64,000 nucleotides of DNA from Enterobacteriaceae bacterium RIT691 (lineage in GTDB: Bacteria > Pseudomonadota > Gammaproteobacteria > Enterobacterales > Enterobacteriaceae), in NCBI GenBank assembly GCA_009668205.1, contig WJYM01000001.1, positions 434,001 through 498,000 of the forward strand, given 5' to 3'. This document shows positions 39,237 to 51,238 of this stretch, piece by piece. The translations under genes were made by a program, and so were the position numbers. How positions within the stretch are numbered: the first letter of the stretch is position 1; every line of letters begins with the position of its first letter. Under the pieces are notes generated by a model, which saw only the letters and a list, made by a program, of their open reading frames with translations, did no database searches and was not told where the DNA came from.

Positions 39237-40520
39237 TCAGGCCAGCGTACTGATGCGCGCCAGCTGTTCGAAGTAGTCAGGGAAGGTTTTCGCGGTACAT
39301 TTTGGGTCGAGAATCGTGACCGGCGTGTCCGACAGCGCCACCAGCGAGAAGCACATCGCCATACGGTGATCGTTATACGTACCGATTTCCGCAAACGTCA
39401 GCTGGGCAGGCGGCGTCACGCGAATGTAGTCTTCACCCTCTTCCACTTCCGCACCCACTTTACGCAGTTCAGTCGCCATCGCGAACAGGCGGTCGGTTTC
39501 TTTGACACGCCAGTTATAGATGTTGCGCAGCGTGGTGGTGCCTTTTGCGAACAGCGCGGCGGTGGCAATGGTCATTGCCGCGTCAGGGATGTGGTTCATG
39601 TCCATATCGATGGCATTCAGTTCGCCGTGGGTGCAGGCAATAAAATCATCGCCCCAGGTCACGGTTGCGCCCATTTTTTCCAGTACGTCGGCGAAGCGAA
39701 TGTCGCCCTGTACGCTGTTGCGGCCAATGCCGGTCACTTTCACCGTGCCGCCTTTAATGGCACCCGCCGCGAGGAAATAAGACGCAGAGGAAGCATCACC
39801 TTCAACCAGATATGCGCCTGGCGACTGATAGTGCTGCGCACCTTTCACCACAAAGCGCTGGTAGTTCTGATTATCGACCTGCACGCCGAAGGTATTCATC
39901 AGATGCAGGGTGATGTCGATATACGGTTTTGAAACCAGGTCGCCTTTGATGGTAATGACCGTGTCCTGCGGGGCCAGCGGGGCCGTCATCAGCAGTGCAG
40001 TCAGGAACTGGCTCGAAACGCTGCCGTCAACCGCTACGTCTCCGCCGGTGAAGCCACCGTTCAGACGCAGCGGCGGGTAGTTTTCCTGCTCCAGATATTC
40101 AATCTGAGCGCCGCCCTGACGCAGCGCGTCCACCAGATGGCCGATCGGACGCTCCTTCATGCGCGGTTCACCGGTCAGCACAATATCGATGCTGCCGAGG
40201 CATAACGCTGCCGCCAGCGGACGCATTGCGGTACCCGCGTTACCTAAAAACAGCTCAAGTGCAGAATTCGCTTTAAGCGCACCGCCGTTACCCACGACTT
40301 CGCAGCGAGTACGGTCGGCAGAAAGGGTGTACTGAACACCTAACGCAGTCAGGGCATTGAGCATGTGGCGCACGTCGTCGCTGTCCAACAGGTTGGTCAG
40401 CACCGTCGTACCATGAGCTAAAGCCGCCAGCAGCAGCGCGCGGTTAGAAACGCTTTTTGAACCAGGTAAATTGATGGTGCCATCCACCCGCGCGATGGGT
40501 TGTAACGTCAGGGATTCCAT
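39237..40520 (-). CDS. aroA: 5-enolpyruvylshikimate-3-phosphate synthase
   Basis: The 427-residue protein (E. coli length) starts [20 protein letters not shown]. The [16 protein letters not shown] segment and the [17 protein letters not shown] loop are the two signatures of class I EPSP synthase, with G96 and P101 of the glyphosate-contacting loop in the usual form. It adds enolpyruvate to shikimate 3-phosphate for aromatic amino acids and enterobactin precursors. It is second in the serC-aroA operon, 69 bases after serC, with an internal terminator-like hairpin between them. Confidence 0.97.
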   Translation of the reverse strand: MESLTLQPIARVDGTINLPGSKSVSNRALLLAALAHGTTVLTNLLDSDDVRHMLNALTALGVQYTLSADRTRCEVVGNGGALKANSALELFLGNAGTAMRPLAAALCLGSIDIVLTGEPRMKERPIGHLVDALRQGGAQIEYLEQENYPPLRLNGGFTGGDVAVDGSVSSQFLTALLMTAPLAPQDTVITIKGDLVSKPYIDITLHLMNTFGVQVDNQNYQRFVVKGAQHYQSPGAYLVEGDASSASYFLAAGAIKGGTVKVTGIGRNSVQGDIRFADVLEKMGATVTWGDDFIACTHGELNAIDMDMNHIPDAAMTIATAALFAKGTTTLRNIYNWRVKETDRLFAMATELRKVGAEVEEGEDYIRVTPPAQLTFAEIGTYNDHRMAMCFSLVALSDTPVTILDPKCTAKTFPDYFEQLARISTLA

Positions 40521-40542
40521 AAAACTTAACTCTCAGCAAACA

Positions 40543-40574
40543 GAAAACAAAAACCCCGCAGCCAGGCCGCGGGG
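40543..40574 (-). terminator. Internal terminator/attenuator between serC and aroA
   Basis: CCCCGC and GCGGGG (40554-40559 with 40569-40574), with an extra inner GC pair, form a hairpin. On the minus strand it is followed by TTTTTGTTTT, so transcripts from serC may partly end before aroA. The same feature is known in the E. coli operon. Confidence 0.8.
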
Positions 40575-40589
40575 ATGAAAATGATCACC

Positions 40590-41678
40590 TTAACCGTGGC
40601 GACGTTCGAACTCTTTCATAAAGTCCGTCAGCACCTGAACACCGGCCAGTGGCATGGCGTTGTAAATAGAAGCACGCATCCCGCCCACCACCCGGTGGCC
40701 TTTCAGCGCATGCAGGCCTGCAGCAAAGGATTCTTCGAGGAACAGCTTATCCAGCGCACTGTCGGCCAGTTGGAACGGCACGTTCATACGAGAACGGTTG
40801 GCGCTCGCCACGTCGTTACGATAGAAATCGCTGTTATCGATGGTGCCATACAGCAGTTCTGCTTTCTGCTGGTTAATTTTGTCCATCGCGGCCACACCCC
40901 CCTGCTCTTTCAGCCATTTGAAGACCAGGCCTGCCAGATACCAGGCAAACGTCGGCGGGGTGTTGAACATGGAGTCATTGTCGTTCAGGACGGTGTAATC
41001 CAGAATCGACGGGCACGCTGTGTGGGCGTTGCCCAGCAGGTCTTCACGTACGATAACCAGAGTCAGGCCTGCCGGGCCGATATTTTTCTGCGCGCCGGCG
41101 TAAATAACACCGTAGCGGCTGACATCAATGGGAGCAGAGAGGATCGTCGAGGAGAAATCCGCCGTCACAATCACGTCTTTGCCAAAATTCGGTGTTTCAT
41201 CAATGGCGATGCCATCAATGGTTTCGTTCGGGCAATAATGCAGATAGGCCGCGTTGTCTGACAGCTGCCAGTCGCGCATTGGCTTGACGGCGCGCAGGCC
41301 ATCAACAGTCACTTTGGCATCAATGACGTTCGGTACGCAGTATTTTTTCGCTTCTTTAACGGCGCTGGCCGCCCAGTAGCCCGCATCAACATAGTCTGCC
41401 GCGGTTTTCTCACCCAGCAAATTCAATGGCACGCCAGCAAACTGACCGCGCCCACCGCCGTGGCAAAACAACACTTTATAGTTGGAAGGGATATTCATCA
41501 GATCGCGAAGATCTTTTTCCGCTGCTTCTGCCACGGCGATAAATTCTTTTCCACGGTGGCTGACTTCCATGACGGAAGTGCCTAAACCATTCCAGTCACG
41601 CAGTTCCTGTTGCGCCACTTTAAGAACATCCGCCGGAAGCATTGCCGGGCCAGAACTAAAATTAAAGACCTGAGTCAT
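40590..41678 (-). CDS. serC: Phosphoserine aminotransferase
   Basis: The 362-residue PLP enzyme (E. coli length) starts [20 protein letters not shown]. The cofactor lysine is in [12 protein letters not shown] near residue 198. It makes 3-phosphoserine from 3-phosphohydroxypyruvate for serine, and 4-phosphohydroxythreonine for pyridoxal phosphate. It leads the serC-aroA operon, so serine, B6 and aromatic synthesis are linked; in E. coli the promoter responds to Lrp and CRP. The 178-base upstream gap shows no certain site. Confidence 0.97.
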   Translation of the reverse strand: MTQVFNFSSGPAMLPADVLKVAQQELRDWNGLGTSVMEVSHRGKEFIAVAEAAEKDLRDLMNIPSNYKVLFCHGGGRGQFAGVPLNLLGEKTAADYVDAGYWAASAVKEAKKYCVPNVIDAKVTVDGLRAVKPMRDWQLSDNAAYLHYCPNETIDGIAIDETPNFGKDVIVTADFSSTILSAPIDVSRYGVIYAGAQKNIGPAGLTLVIVREDLLGNAHTACPSILDYTVLNDNDSMFNTPPTFAWYLAGLVFKWLKEQGGVAAMDKINQQKAELLYGTIDNSDFYRNDVASANRSRMNVPFQLADSALDKLFLEESFAAGLHALKGHRVVGGMRASIYNAMPLAGVQVLTDFMKEFERRHG

Positions 41679-41856
41679 TTCCCCTCACCACGCTATACAA
41701 GTTATTAGCCCGCAGGCATAAGTTATTCCTGTGGCTATCGGTTTTACCATTCAGTGACACAGCCCGCAATGGCTAATACTCGCGGCGAAGAAAATGTGTC
41801 GAAGTTCACACAACAGAATATGTCGCCTTGACGATTTCAGACCGCCGTTTTGCCTG

Positions 41857-42549
41857 TCAGGTAATGCGCTTTGCCCGGCTGACGTTGGCCCACTCCTGAT
41901 GTCCACAACGAGAACAGACCCGTGACTCTCCGGCATGAAGGGCAACAATCGCGCTACAGCGCGTGCAGGCGTAATCGCCGTGATCCGGTACCACCGCGAA
42001 GCGTTGAATGCATTTACCCGGCAGAATGGGCAGCCCTGGCTTAACATCGTCATCTTCAAAGTAGTAAACACTGATTTGCCCGTTGGTCTCCATGATTGCC
42101 AGCCTTACCTGCCCCAGATGTTCAATGCTGTTGATCCTGAGCTCCATAAAAAACTCAAACTCGGTCAGGTTTTCAGCACGCAGCTTATCCCAGGCTAACT
42201 CCCCCTCTTCCACTATCACGACGGGTTTTCCCTCCAGCAGATCTTCCAGTTTTTCGCTGTGCGCCATCAACCACATCACCAGCCGATAGAGCACTGCCAG
42301 CGTCACGAAAACGATGAGTACCGGTAGCAACGGTACGTCATCATAAAAAGCGACGTCCCCCGCCGCCGAGCCGAGCGTAAGGATGATCAGGACCTCAAAC
42401 AGAGACATTTGTCGTACACCCCGGCGGCCGGTTATTTTCAGGAACAGAAAAACCAGCACGAAGGTGTAGAGACTTCGGAGAGACACTTCCCAGAGAAACT
42501 CGACGGGCACTTTATCCAGTGCCATTCGGTGTAGATCAAACGCTTGCAT
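41857..42549 (-). CDS. ycaP: Inner membrane protein YcaP (DUF421) with zinc-ribbon tail
   Basis: The 230-residue protein matches YcaP/YetF. Three hydrophobic segments (about 22-38, 48-68 and 73-94) carry the conserved TGRRGVRQMSLFEVLIIL loop, followed by a cytoplasmic domain with EGKPVVIVEEGEL and LRINSIEHLGQVRLAIMETNG. The C-terminus has a four-cysteine zinc-ribbon, CTRC near 196-199 and CSRC near 214-217. The biochemical role is not known. It is divergent from ycaO with a 136-base shared gap. Confidence 0.87.
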   Translation of the reverse strand: MQAFDLHRMALDKVPVEFLWEVSLRSLYTFVLVFLFLKITGRRGVRQMSLFEVLIILTLGSAAGDVAFYDDVPLLPVLIVFVTLAVLYRLVMWLMAHSEKLEDLLEGKPVVIVEEGELAWDKLRAENLTEFEFFMELRINSIEHLGQVRLAIMETNGQISVYYFEDDDVKPGLPILPGKCIQRFAVVPDHGDYACTRCSAIVALHAGESRVCSRCGHQEWANVSRAKRIT

Positions 42550-42685
42550 TTATTCGCCTTAACAGGGGGTTATTGTTAGTAATCGTAGCCGGGGTTTTTA
42601 TTTTCACCGCCGACGTCTGATGGATAGCGCCTGACACACAAAACCCGTATGATTGCGCGCTTTCCGTACGATAAAAGTGATTGCC

Positions 42686-44452
42686 ATGACTCAAACATTT
42701 ATTCCCGGCAAAGACGCCGCCCTGGAAGATTCCATCGCTCGCTTCCAGCAGAAACTGTCCGATCTCGGTTTCCAGATTGAAGAAGCGTCCTGGTTAAACC
42801 CGGTGCCGAACGTCTGGTCTGTTCACATTCGCGACAAAGAGTGCGCGCTGTGCTTCACCAACGGCAAAGGTGCCACCAAAAAAGCCGCGCTGGCCTCGGC
42901 GCTCGGGGAATATTTTGAGCGCCTGTCGACCAACTATTTCTTTGCCGATTTCTGGTTGGGCAATACCCTCGCAAATAGCCCGTTCGTGCACTATCCGAAC
43001 GAAAAATGGTTCCCGATGACCGAAGATGATGACGTTCCGGAAGGCCTTCTCGATGCCCGTCTGCGTGCATTCTATGATCCAGACGATCAGCTGACCGCCA
43101 GCGGCCTGGTGGATCTGCAGTCAGGCAATGACGATCGCGGGGTTTGCGGCCTGCCGTTCACCCGTCAGTCCGATGGCGAAACCATCTATATCCCAATGAA
43201 CATCGTCGGCAATCTGTATGTCTCTAACGGCATGTCTGCGGGGAACACGCGTAATGAAGCGCGCGTTCAGGGTCTGTCCGAAGTGTTTGAACGCTACATC
43301 AAGAACCGCATCATCGCTGAAAGCATCAGCCTGCCGGAGATCCCAGCCGACGTGATGGCACGCTACCCGGGCGTGGTGGAGTCCATCGCAAAACTGGAAG
43401 CGGAAGGTTTCCCTATCTTTGCCTATGACGGTTCACTTGGCGGCAAGTATCCGGTCATCTGCGTCGTGCTGTTCAACCCAGCGAATGGAACCTGCTTCGC
43501 CTCGTTCGGTGCGCACCCAGACTTCGGCGTGGCGCTGGAGCGTACCGTCACTGAGCTCCTTCAGGGTCGTGGTCTGAAAGATCTGGATGTCTTCACTCCG
43601 CCAACTTTCGACGACGAAGAAGTGGCCGAACACGCCAACCTCGAAACCCACTTTATCGATTCCAGCGGCGCTATCTCTTGGGATATGTTTAAGCAGGATG
43701 CGGATTATCCGTTCGTGGACTGGAGTTTCTCCGGCACCACTGAAGAAGAATTCGCCACCCTGATGGCTATTTTCCAGGCGGAAGATAAAGACGTCTATAT
43801 TGCCGATTACGAACACCTGAGTGTTTACGCCTGCCGTATTATTGTCCCAGGCATGTCGGATATTTATCCGGCAGAAGATCTGTGGCTGGCGAATAACAAT
43901 ATGGGCAGCCATCTGCGTGACACGCTGCTTTCTCTGCCGGCAAGCCAGTGGGAAAAAGAAGATTACCTGGCATTGATCGAGCAGATGGACGATGAAGGCC
44001 TGGACGACTTCACCCGCGTGCGTGAGCTGCTGGGTATTGCGACCGGTAAAGACAATGGCTGGTATACCCTGCGTATTGGTGAGTTGAAAGCGATGCTGGC
44101 CCTGGCGGGTGGCGATCTGGAGCAGGCGCTGATCTGGACCGAGTGGACCATGGAGTTCAATGCTTCTGTGTTCAGCCCAGAGCGCGCGAACTACTACCGC
44201 TGCCTGCAAACGCTGCTGTTGCTGTCGCAGGAAGAAGAGCGTCAGCCGCTGCAATACCTGAACGCGTTTGTGCGGATGTATGGCGCAGAAGCCGTTGAAG
44301 CCGCCAGCGCAGCGCTGAGCGGTGAAGAACCTTTCTATGGCCTACAGGCCGTGGACAGTGACCTGATGGCCTTCCCTGCGCATCAGGGTTTGCTGAAGGC
44401 CTATGAGAAGCTGCAACGTGCGAAAGCGGCTTTCTGGTCTAAACAGCAATAA
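42686..44452 (+). CDS. ycaO: Ribosomal protein S12 methylthiolation accessory factor YcaO
   Basis: The ATG at 42686 gives 588 residues starting MTQTFIPGKDAALEDSIARF, nearly identical to E. coli YcaO (586). An upstream frame-start at 42653 would add 11 unrelated residues. The YcaO domain (about 1-400) holds the ATP-binding acidic segments EARVQGLSEVFERY and ALERTVTELLQGRG. A C-terminal TPR-like region (about 410-588) follows. In E. coli it supports RimO-dependent beta-methylthiolation of S12 Asp88; the exact reaction is unsettled, although the family activates amide bonds with ATP. It lies just upstream of focA-pflB and has its own terminator. Confidence 0.93.
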   Translation: MTQTFIPGKDAALEDSIARFQQKLSDLGFQIEEASWLNPVPNVWSVHIRDKECALCFTNGKGATKKAALASALGEYFERLSTNYFFADFWLGNTLANSPFVHYPNEKWFPMTEDDDVPEGLLDARLRAFYDPDDQLTASGLVDLQSGNDDRGVCGLPFTRQSDGETIYIPMNIVGNLYVSNGMSAGNTRNEARVQGLSEVFERYIKNRIIAESISLPEIPADVMARYPGVVESIAKLEAEGFPIFAYDGSLGGKYPVICVVLFNPANGTCFASFGAHPDFGVALERTVTELLQGRGLKDLDVFTPPTFDDEEVAEHANLETHFIDSSGAISWDMFKQDADYPFVDWSFSGTTEEEFATLMAIFQAEDKDVYIADYEHLSVYACRIIVPGMSDIYPAEDLWLANNNMGSHLRDTLLSLPASQWEKEDYLALIEQMDDEGLDDFTRVRELLGIATGKDNGWYTLRIGELKAMLALAGGDLEQALIWTEWTMEFNASVFSPERANYYRCLQTLLLLSQEEERQPLQYLNAFVRMYGAEAVEAASAALSGEEPFYGLQAVDSDLMAFPAHQGLLKAYEKLQRAKAAFWSKQQ

Positions 44453-44497
44453 AAACCACAATAAATTTATGGCGAAATTATTCGCCTGCGCTATATT

Positions 44498-44526
44498 ACG
44501 GGGCCTCTGGAGAGGCCCCGTTTTTT
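44498..44526 (+). terminator. Intrinsic terminator of ycaO
   Basis: ACGGGGCCTCT-GG-AGAGGCCCCGT is an 11-bp inverted repeat followed by a T run to 44526, 45 bases after the ycaO stop. Confidence 0.92.
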
Positions 44527-44851
44527 ATTTGTGCCGCTCCAATGGCAATATGTGACATTAAAGTTAACCAAGAGTAAATGCTATTATTGGTAGCTTTTCT
44601 TTGATGTTAATTTTAATGCATATTACTCCATTTTAATTAACCAGCGAAAAGGCGGTGCGCCAAATAATTCAACTCTAGTTGCAAATTTTAAAATTTATTT
44701 TTATTTTGATAATCAAAAAGTTACGCCGCAACCGTTGAAAAACCACGCGTTTTGCGGGCCTATAAGCCAGGCGAGATATGATCCATATCAATTTCTCTTC
44801 TATAATGCTTTGTTAGTATCTCGTCGCCGACTTAATAAAGAGAGAGTTAGT
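44527..44851 (+). promoter_or_regulatory. focA-pflB promoter region
   Basis: This AT-rich gap holds no gene. A clear FNR box lies at 44778-44791. Several GTTAA-type repeats at 44560-44645 (AAGTTAACCAAGAGTAAA and TGTTAATTTTAATG) look like ArcA direct-repeat sites. In E. coli the same gap carries several FNR- and ArcA-controlled promoters, and more exist inside focA. Confidence 0.65.
44778..44791. promoter_or_regulatory. FNR box upstream of focA
   Basis: ATGAT-CCAT-ATCAA matches 9 of 10 positions of TTGAT-N4-ATCAA. Its surroundings (GAGATATGATCCATATCAAT) are conserved with the E. coli pfl promoter, where FNR activates anaerobically. Confidence 0.85.
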
Positions 44852-45709
44852 GTGAAAGCTGACAACCCTTTTGATCTTTTACTCCCCCCTGAGATGGCCA
44901 AAGTGGCTGAGGATGCGGGTGTCTATAAAGCAACGAAACAACCGCTTAAAACCTTTTTCCTGGCGATTACTGCGGGTGTCTTCATCTCTATTGCCTTCGT
45001 TTTCTACATCACCTCAACGACAGGCACTGCAGGCATGCCGTTTGGCATGGCCAAACTGATTGGCGGTATTTGCTTCTCACTGGGTCTTATCCTTTGTGTG
45101 ATCTGTGGCGCCGACCTGTTTACCTCCACCGTTCTGATTGTCGTGGCAAAAGCCAGCGGTCGAATCAGCTGGGGGCAACTGGCAAAAAACTGGTTCAACG
45201 TCTACGTTGGTAACCTGATTGGCTGTCTGCTCTTTGTGTTGCTGATGTGGTTATCTGGCGAGTATATGACCGCCAACGGTGGCTGGGGCCTCAACGTCCT
45301 ACAAACCGCAGACCACAAAATGCATCATACGTTTATTGAGGCCGTCTGCCTCGGTATCCTGGCAAACCTGATGGTCTGTCTGGCGGTGTGGATGAGCTAC
45401 TCCGGCCGCAGCCTGATGGATAAAGCGATGATCATGGTTCTGCCGGTTGCGATGTTCGTCGCCAGTGGTTTTGAGCACAGTATCGCTAACATGTTTATGA
45501 TCCCTATGGGTATCGTAGTACGCAACTTTGCCAGCCCGGAATTCTGGACCGCTGTCGGTTCATCTCCGGACCATTTCTCTCACTTGACTATCATGAACTT
45601 CATCACTGATAACCTGATTCCGGTCACTATCGGGAACATTATTGGCGGTGGTCTGTTAGTCGGGTTGACGTACTGGGTCATTTACCTGCGTGGCAACGAC
45701 CAGCACTAA
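44852..45709 (+). CDS. focA: Formate channel FocA
   Basis: The GTG at 44852 gives 285 residues starting (M)KADNPFDLLLPPEMAKVAED, identical in length to E. coli FocA. A longer frame from 44735 is rejected because it crosses the promoter and is unmatched. FNT-family pentameric channels have six helices per subunit. The FSLGLILCVICGADLFTS segment holds the omega-loop region, and the conserved pore histidine lies near residue 209 in MFVASGFEHSIAN. It moves formate in or out across the inner membrane during fermentation. The N-terminal tail interacts with PflB, whose gene follows after 51 bases. Confidence 0.95.
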   Translation: MKADNPFDLLLPPEMAKVAEDAGVYKATKQPLKTFFLAITAGVFISIAFVFYITSTTGTAGMPFGMAKLIGGICFSLGLILCVICGADLFTSTVLIVVAKASGRISWGQLAKNWFNVYVGNLIGCLLFVLLMWLSGEYMTANGGWGLNVLQTADHKMHHTFIEAVCLGILANLMVCLAVWMSYSGRSLMDKAMIMVLPVAMFVASGFEHSIANMFMIPMGIVVRNFASPEFWTAVGSSPDHFSHLTIMNFITDNLIPVTIGNIIGGGLLVGLTYWVIYLRGNDQH

Positions 45710-45760
45710 GGGTTGTTTCAGGCAGTAAATAAGAAATCCACTTAAGAAGGTAGGTGTTAC

Positions 45761-48043
<2,283 letters not shown>

Positions 48044-48083
48044 TTGGGTTTTGACTGAAAATACGTGGTAAAAAGCGTACAAT

Positions 48084-48113
48084 AAAGGCTCCACGCAAGT
48101 GGGGCCTTTTTTC
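48084..48113 (+). terminator. Intrinsic terminator of pflB
   Basis: AAAGGCTCCAC-GCAA-GTGGGGCCTTT, an 11-bp stem with one G-U pair, is followed by a T run to 48112. Confidence 0.9.
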
Positions 48114-48266
48114 TAACAATGACTCTCCTGCCCCAGCCTGCTTTGCCAGCCATCTATACTTTGATTATCAGGTATTGGGTATCTGTCAAAACAGACTTAA
48201 CACAGCCGGTTTGAGCTGTGCATTTACACTGGCCCCGGATGGGCCATATCTGGAGAAAACACCGCA

Positions 48267-49007
48267 ATGTCTGCAATTGGTCGCATTCACTCCTTTGAAT
48301 CCTGTGGCACCGTCGATGGCCCGGGTATCCGTTTTATCACCTTCTTCCAGGGCTGCCTGATGCGCTGCCTCTACTGCCACAACCGCGATACCTGGGACAC
48401 CCATGGCGGTAAAGAAATCACCGTCGAAGAACTCATGAAAGAAGTGGTGACCTACCGTCATTTCATGAATGCTTCCGGCGGCGGTGTGACGGCATCCGGG
48501 GGTGAAGCCATGCTGCAGGCTGAGTTTGTGCGTGACTGGTTCCGTGCCTGTCGAAAAGAAGGCATCCACACCTGTCTCGATACCAACGGCTTTGTCCGTC
48601 GCTACGATCCCGTGGTGGATGAACTGCTGGAAGTGACCGATCTGGTCATGCTCGACCTGAAGCAGATGAACGACGAAATCCACCAGCATCTGGTCGGTGT
48701 CTCTAATCACCGCACCCTGGAATTCGCGCAGTATCTGGCGAAGAAAAACGTGAATGTCTGGATCCGCTACGTCGTCGTGCCCGGCTGGTCAGATGATGAT
48801 GATTCTGCGCATCGCCTCGGTGAATTCACCCGCGACATGGGCAACGTCGAGAAAATCGAGCTTCTACCGTACCACGAGCTGGGCAAACACAAGTGGGTGG
48901 CGATGGGCGAAGAGTACAAGCTGGACGGCGTGCATCCACCGAAGAAAGAGACCATGGAGCGCGTCAAAGGCATCCTTGAGCAGTATGGTCATAAAGTAAT
49001 GTACTAG
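48267..49007 (+). CDS. pflA: Pyruvate formate-lyase activating enzyme
   Basis: The 246-residue radical SAM protein has the cluster motif C30-x3-C34-x2-C37 in [14 protein letters not shown], where the cysteines bind a [4Fe-4S] cluster. A glycine-rich [11 protein letters not shown] segment contacts SAM. It uses reduced flavodoxin to make the deoxyadenosyl radical that abstracts hydrogen from PflB G735. It follows pflB after 223 bases, with a terminator between, so it can have its own promoter, as in E. coli. Confidence 0.97.
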   Translation: MSAIGRIHSFESCGTVDGPGIRFITFFQGCLMRCLYCHNRDTWDTHGGKEITVEELMKEVVTYRHFMNASGGGVTASGGEAMLQAEFVRDWFRACRKEGIHTCLDTNGFVRRYDPVVDELLEVTDLVMLDLKQMNDEIHQHLVGVSNHRTLEFAQYLAKKNVNVWIRYVVVPGWSDDDDSAHRLGEFTRDMGNVEKIELLPYHELGKHKWVAMGEEYKLDGVHPPKKETMERVKGILEQYGHKVMY

Positions 49008-49050
49008 GGTTCAGCTTAGCCCGATGGGCTACGCTCCCACCCGACCTGAG

Positions 49051-49081
49051 GCCCGATTTGCATAGCGCATCGGGCTTTTTG
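49051..49081 (+). terminator. Terminator of pflA
   Basis: GCCCGAT ... ATCGGGC (49051-49057 with 49069-49075) flank an 11-base loop and are followed by a T run. The stop of the convergent LysR gene lies 25 bases beyond. Confidence 0.75.
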
Positions 49082-49105
49082 TTATCCTGAACACAGAGTC
49101 TGTGC

Positions 49106-49978
49106 TTACATCTCCGCTTCCATCGCTTGCAAAATTTGCGAGAGCACCGCGTCATTAATCAGGCCTGGTTTCCAGAGCGCGACCAGAGGATGCGTCAGGC
49201 CGTTATCTCCCATTTCGGTCTCTATCCGCATCACACCCTGCAACCGTTCTGGCGCAAAGTGCTTGGGCAAAAATGCCCATCCGCAGCCCCGTTGCAGCAT
49301 CCCTTCCAGCAGCGCTATCTCGTTAACCTGAATCAATCTGTCGGCAATACGCAGACGACCCGCTAAGGCAGGAGGCAGATCGCGAAATGGCATCAATTGG
49401 GGTCTGGAGGCCAGATGCAGCAACGAAACAGGCTGCTCACTGAAATAGTCTACCCTGGCGTACACGGCCAGTGAAAAACTGCCCACAGAGCGCCAGCGCA
49501 AATGGTCGTTTACCGAGCGGTTCACCGCCTGAAAAAGGCCAATATCTACACGCCCCTCATCGAGCCATTTTTCGGCCTCCGCCCGTTCACAGACGATCAT
49601 ATCGAGCTGGATCTGCTGCGATTTCAGCCGCTCAGCCAGATTCAACAGCATCTCTCGAGGCGTGAAAAGATCATAGCAAAGTCGAAGATGGGTTTTCTGG
49701 GTATCGGGAAGTTGTTTTGCTATACGGGAAAACGCTTCGGCTTCATGAAGAAATAACCGTGCCTGACGGTAGAGGAGCTCGCCCTGAGGCGTCTGCGTTA
49801 ATGGGCGTGTGGAGCGATCGAACAGCGTGTAACCGAGATCCACTTCCAGATAATCGAGCAGCTCAGTGACCGTAGTACGATCTTTTTTTAGCCTTCTCGC
49901 GGCCCCCGTCAACGTTCCGCATTCACAGACGCAGGCAAACGCTTCTATCTGAGCAAGGGTAAAGCGTAACAACTCCAT
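49106..49978 (-). CDS. LysR-family transcriptional regulator, target unknown
   Basis: The 290-residue protein has an N-terminal winged helix-turn-helix (about 5-64; GTLTGAARRLKKDRTTVTEL as recognition region and LFDRSTRPLTQTPQGE as wing), a linker helix and a periplasmic-binding-type effector domain. It belongs to the LysR family, but I do not recognise a specific member. E. coli has the LysR gene ycaN in this neighbourhood, but I could not confirm that this is its ortholog. It lies between pflA (convergent) and ycaD (same direction), with no divergent partner gene, which is unusual for LysR regulators that control a neighbour. Confidence 0.85.
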   Translation of the reverse strand: MELLRFTLAQIEAFACVCECGTLTGAARRLKKDRTTVTELLDYLEVDLGYTLFDRSTRPLTQTPQGELLYRQARLFLHEAEAFSRIAKQLPDTQKTHLRLCYDLFTPREMLLNLAERLKSQQIQLDMIVCERAEAEKWLDEGRVDIGLFQAVNRSVNDHLRWRSVGSFSLAVYARVDYFSEQPVSLLHLASRPQLMPFRDLPPALAGRLRIADRLIQVNEIALLEGMLQRGCGWAFLPKHFAPERLQGVMRIETEMGDNGLTHPLVALWKPGLINDAVLSQILQAMEAEM

Positions 49979-50037
49979 CTGACGCCTCTCTTCGGAAAGA
50001 AGCGTTCACCTTACCGAAGAGTGCTGCAAGATGAAAG

Positions 50038-50069
50038 CCTGTCGGGTGCGGCGACACCTTACCCGACAA
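50038..50069. repeat. REP element between ycaD and the LysR gene
   Basis: CCTGTCGGGTGCGGCG followed by ACACCTTACCCGACA has the layout of the E. coli REP consensus (GCCGGATGCGGCG ... CGCCTTATCCGGC), with TGTCGGGT/ACCCGACA as complementary arms and the central GGCG kept. It lies in the 111-base gap after ycaD. Confidence 0.75.
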
Positions 50070-50089
50070 ACTATACGCTATTAAAATAC

Positions 50090-51238
50090 TCAGGCGTGCG
50101 CGACAGGCGTTGGATGCTGGCCTGCTTTGCGCAGTAGCATCAGGAGATAGATAAAGGACACGCAGGCTATCATCACAAACAGCAGATTGTCTGAGAAGCT
50201 TTGCATCAGCATTGACGTCAGCGTCGGTCCCAGCAGGCTACCGATGGTGTAACTCAACAGCAGCGCTTGATTCATCGCCACCAGCTGATGGTGCTCGACC
50301 TTTTCGCAGGCCCAGGCCATGGCGACCGGATACAGTGTGAAACCGGCCGCGCCCAGCACAAACAAGGCTGGAGCCATGGAAGCGCCACTCAGCATCGCCA
50401 GGCAGCCTAAAATCACCACAAACACCTGCACTCGAAGAACCAGCAGACGTCCATAGCGATCGGCAAGGCGGCCGACGGGCCATTGCCCGATAATACCGGC
50501 ACTGACCATGACCGCCATCCAGAAGCCAATCCCTGAATCACTATAGCCCTGATGGTTCAGCCACAACGGCATCAAACCGTATAACGAGCCCAGCACGATC
50601 CCGGAGATAATGCAGCCATTGACACCCAGCCGCGCGTGGCGGAGTTTCAGCATCGGCCAGACCTGTACAGGGGCATGTTCATCGTCGCTGTTATTGATGA
50701 TACGCGTAAACAGCAGAGGCAAAATGGCCGCAAGCACCATGCTGGTCACCCACGGCAGCACGCTCATCAGGTCCGTCGGCAATTTGCTGACCATCAGTTG
50801 TCCCAACACCGTGCCGACGTAATAAACCATCATATAGGCCGCCAGCAGACGTCCACGGTTACGGGATGTACCGCTACACATCAGCGCACTCTCCACCACC
50901 ACCCAAATCATGGCGCAGCCGATACCGGCGATGAAACGCCAGAGCAGCCAGCTCCAGAAGCCCATGGTGATACCCAGCCCGACACAGCCAACGGCAAAGA
51001 TGAGAGAGGCGAGATAGTAGCTACGGTTGAAGCCGAAGCGTTTGATTAAACGTCCGCACAACAACGTGCCCACCAGATTGCCAGTGAAATAGGACGAACT
51101 CACCATGCCTACCTGCCAGGTAGGGAGATGTTCATGCGCAAGCCACAATGGAACAAGGGTGTTCAGCACCGCTAATGCCAGCGTCAACAACAGTAAGCCA
51201 CAGAGCAGTAACAGCACCGGGCGTGAATAGGTGGACAT
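50090..51238 (-). CDS. ycaD: MFS transporter YcaD
   Basis: The 382-residue protein matches E. coli YcaD along its length and has twelve hydrophobic segments. The typical MFS motif after helix 2 is seen as [15 protein letters not shown], and its repeat in the C half is [13 protein letters not shown]. The helix-5 segment and the conserved [15 protein letters not shown] are well kept. The substrate is not known. The family is placed with sugar/drug transporters by sequence only. It lies leftward between dmsC and the LysR gene. E. coli has ycaC and ycaM beside it, which are missing here. Confidence 0.9.
   Translation of the reverse strand: MSTYSRPVLLLLCGLLLLTLALAVLNTLVPLWLAHEHLPTWQVGMVSSSYFTGNLVGTLLCGRLIKRFGFNRSYYLASLIFAVGCVGLGITMGFWSWLLWRFIAGIGCAMIWVVVESALMCSGTSRNRGRLLAAYMMVYYVGTVLGQLMVSKLPTDLMSVLPWVTSMVLAAILPLLFTRIINNSDDEHAPVQVWPMLKLRHARLGVNGCIISGIVLGSLYGLMPLWLNHQGYSDSGIGFWMAVMVSAGIIGQWPVGRLADRYGRLLVLRVQVFVVILGCLAMLSGASMAPALFVLGAAGFTLYPVAMAWACEKVEHHQLVAMNQALLLSYTIGSLLGPTLTSMLMQSFSDNLLFVMIACVSFIYLLMLLRKAGQHPTPVAHA

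Noticed and set aside
44704-44718. Palindrome TTTTGATAATCAAAA before focA as a second FNR box
   Set aside because: The two half-sites are separated by one base, not four, so it does not fit the FNR spacing.
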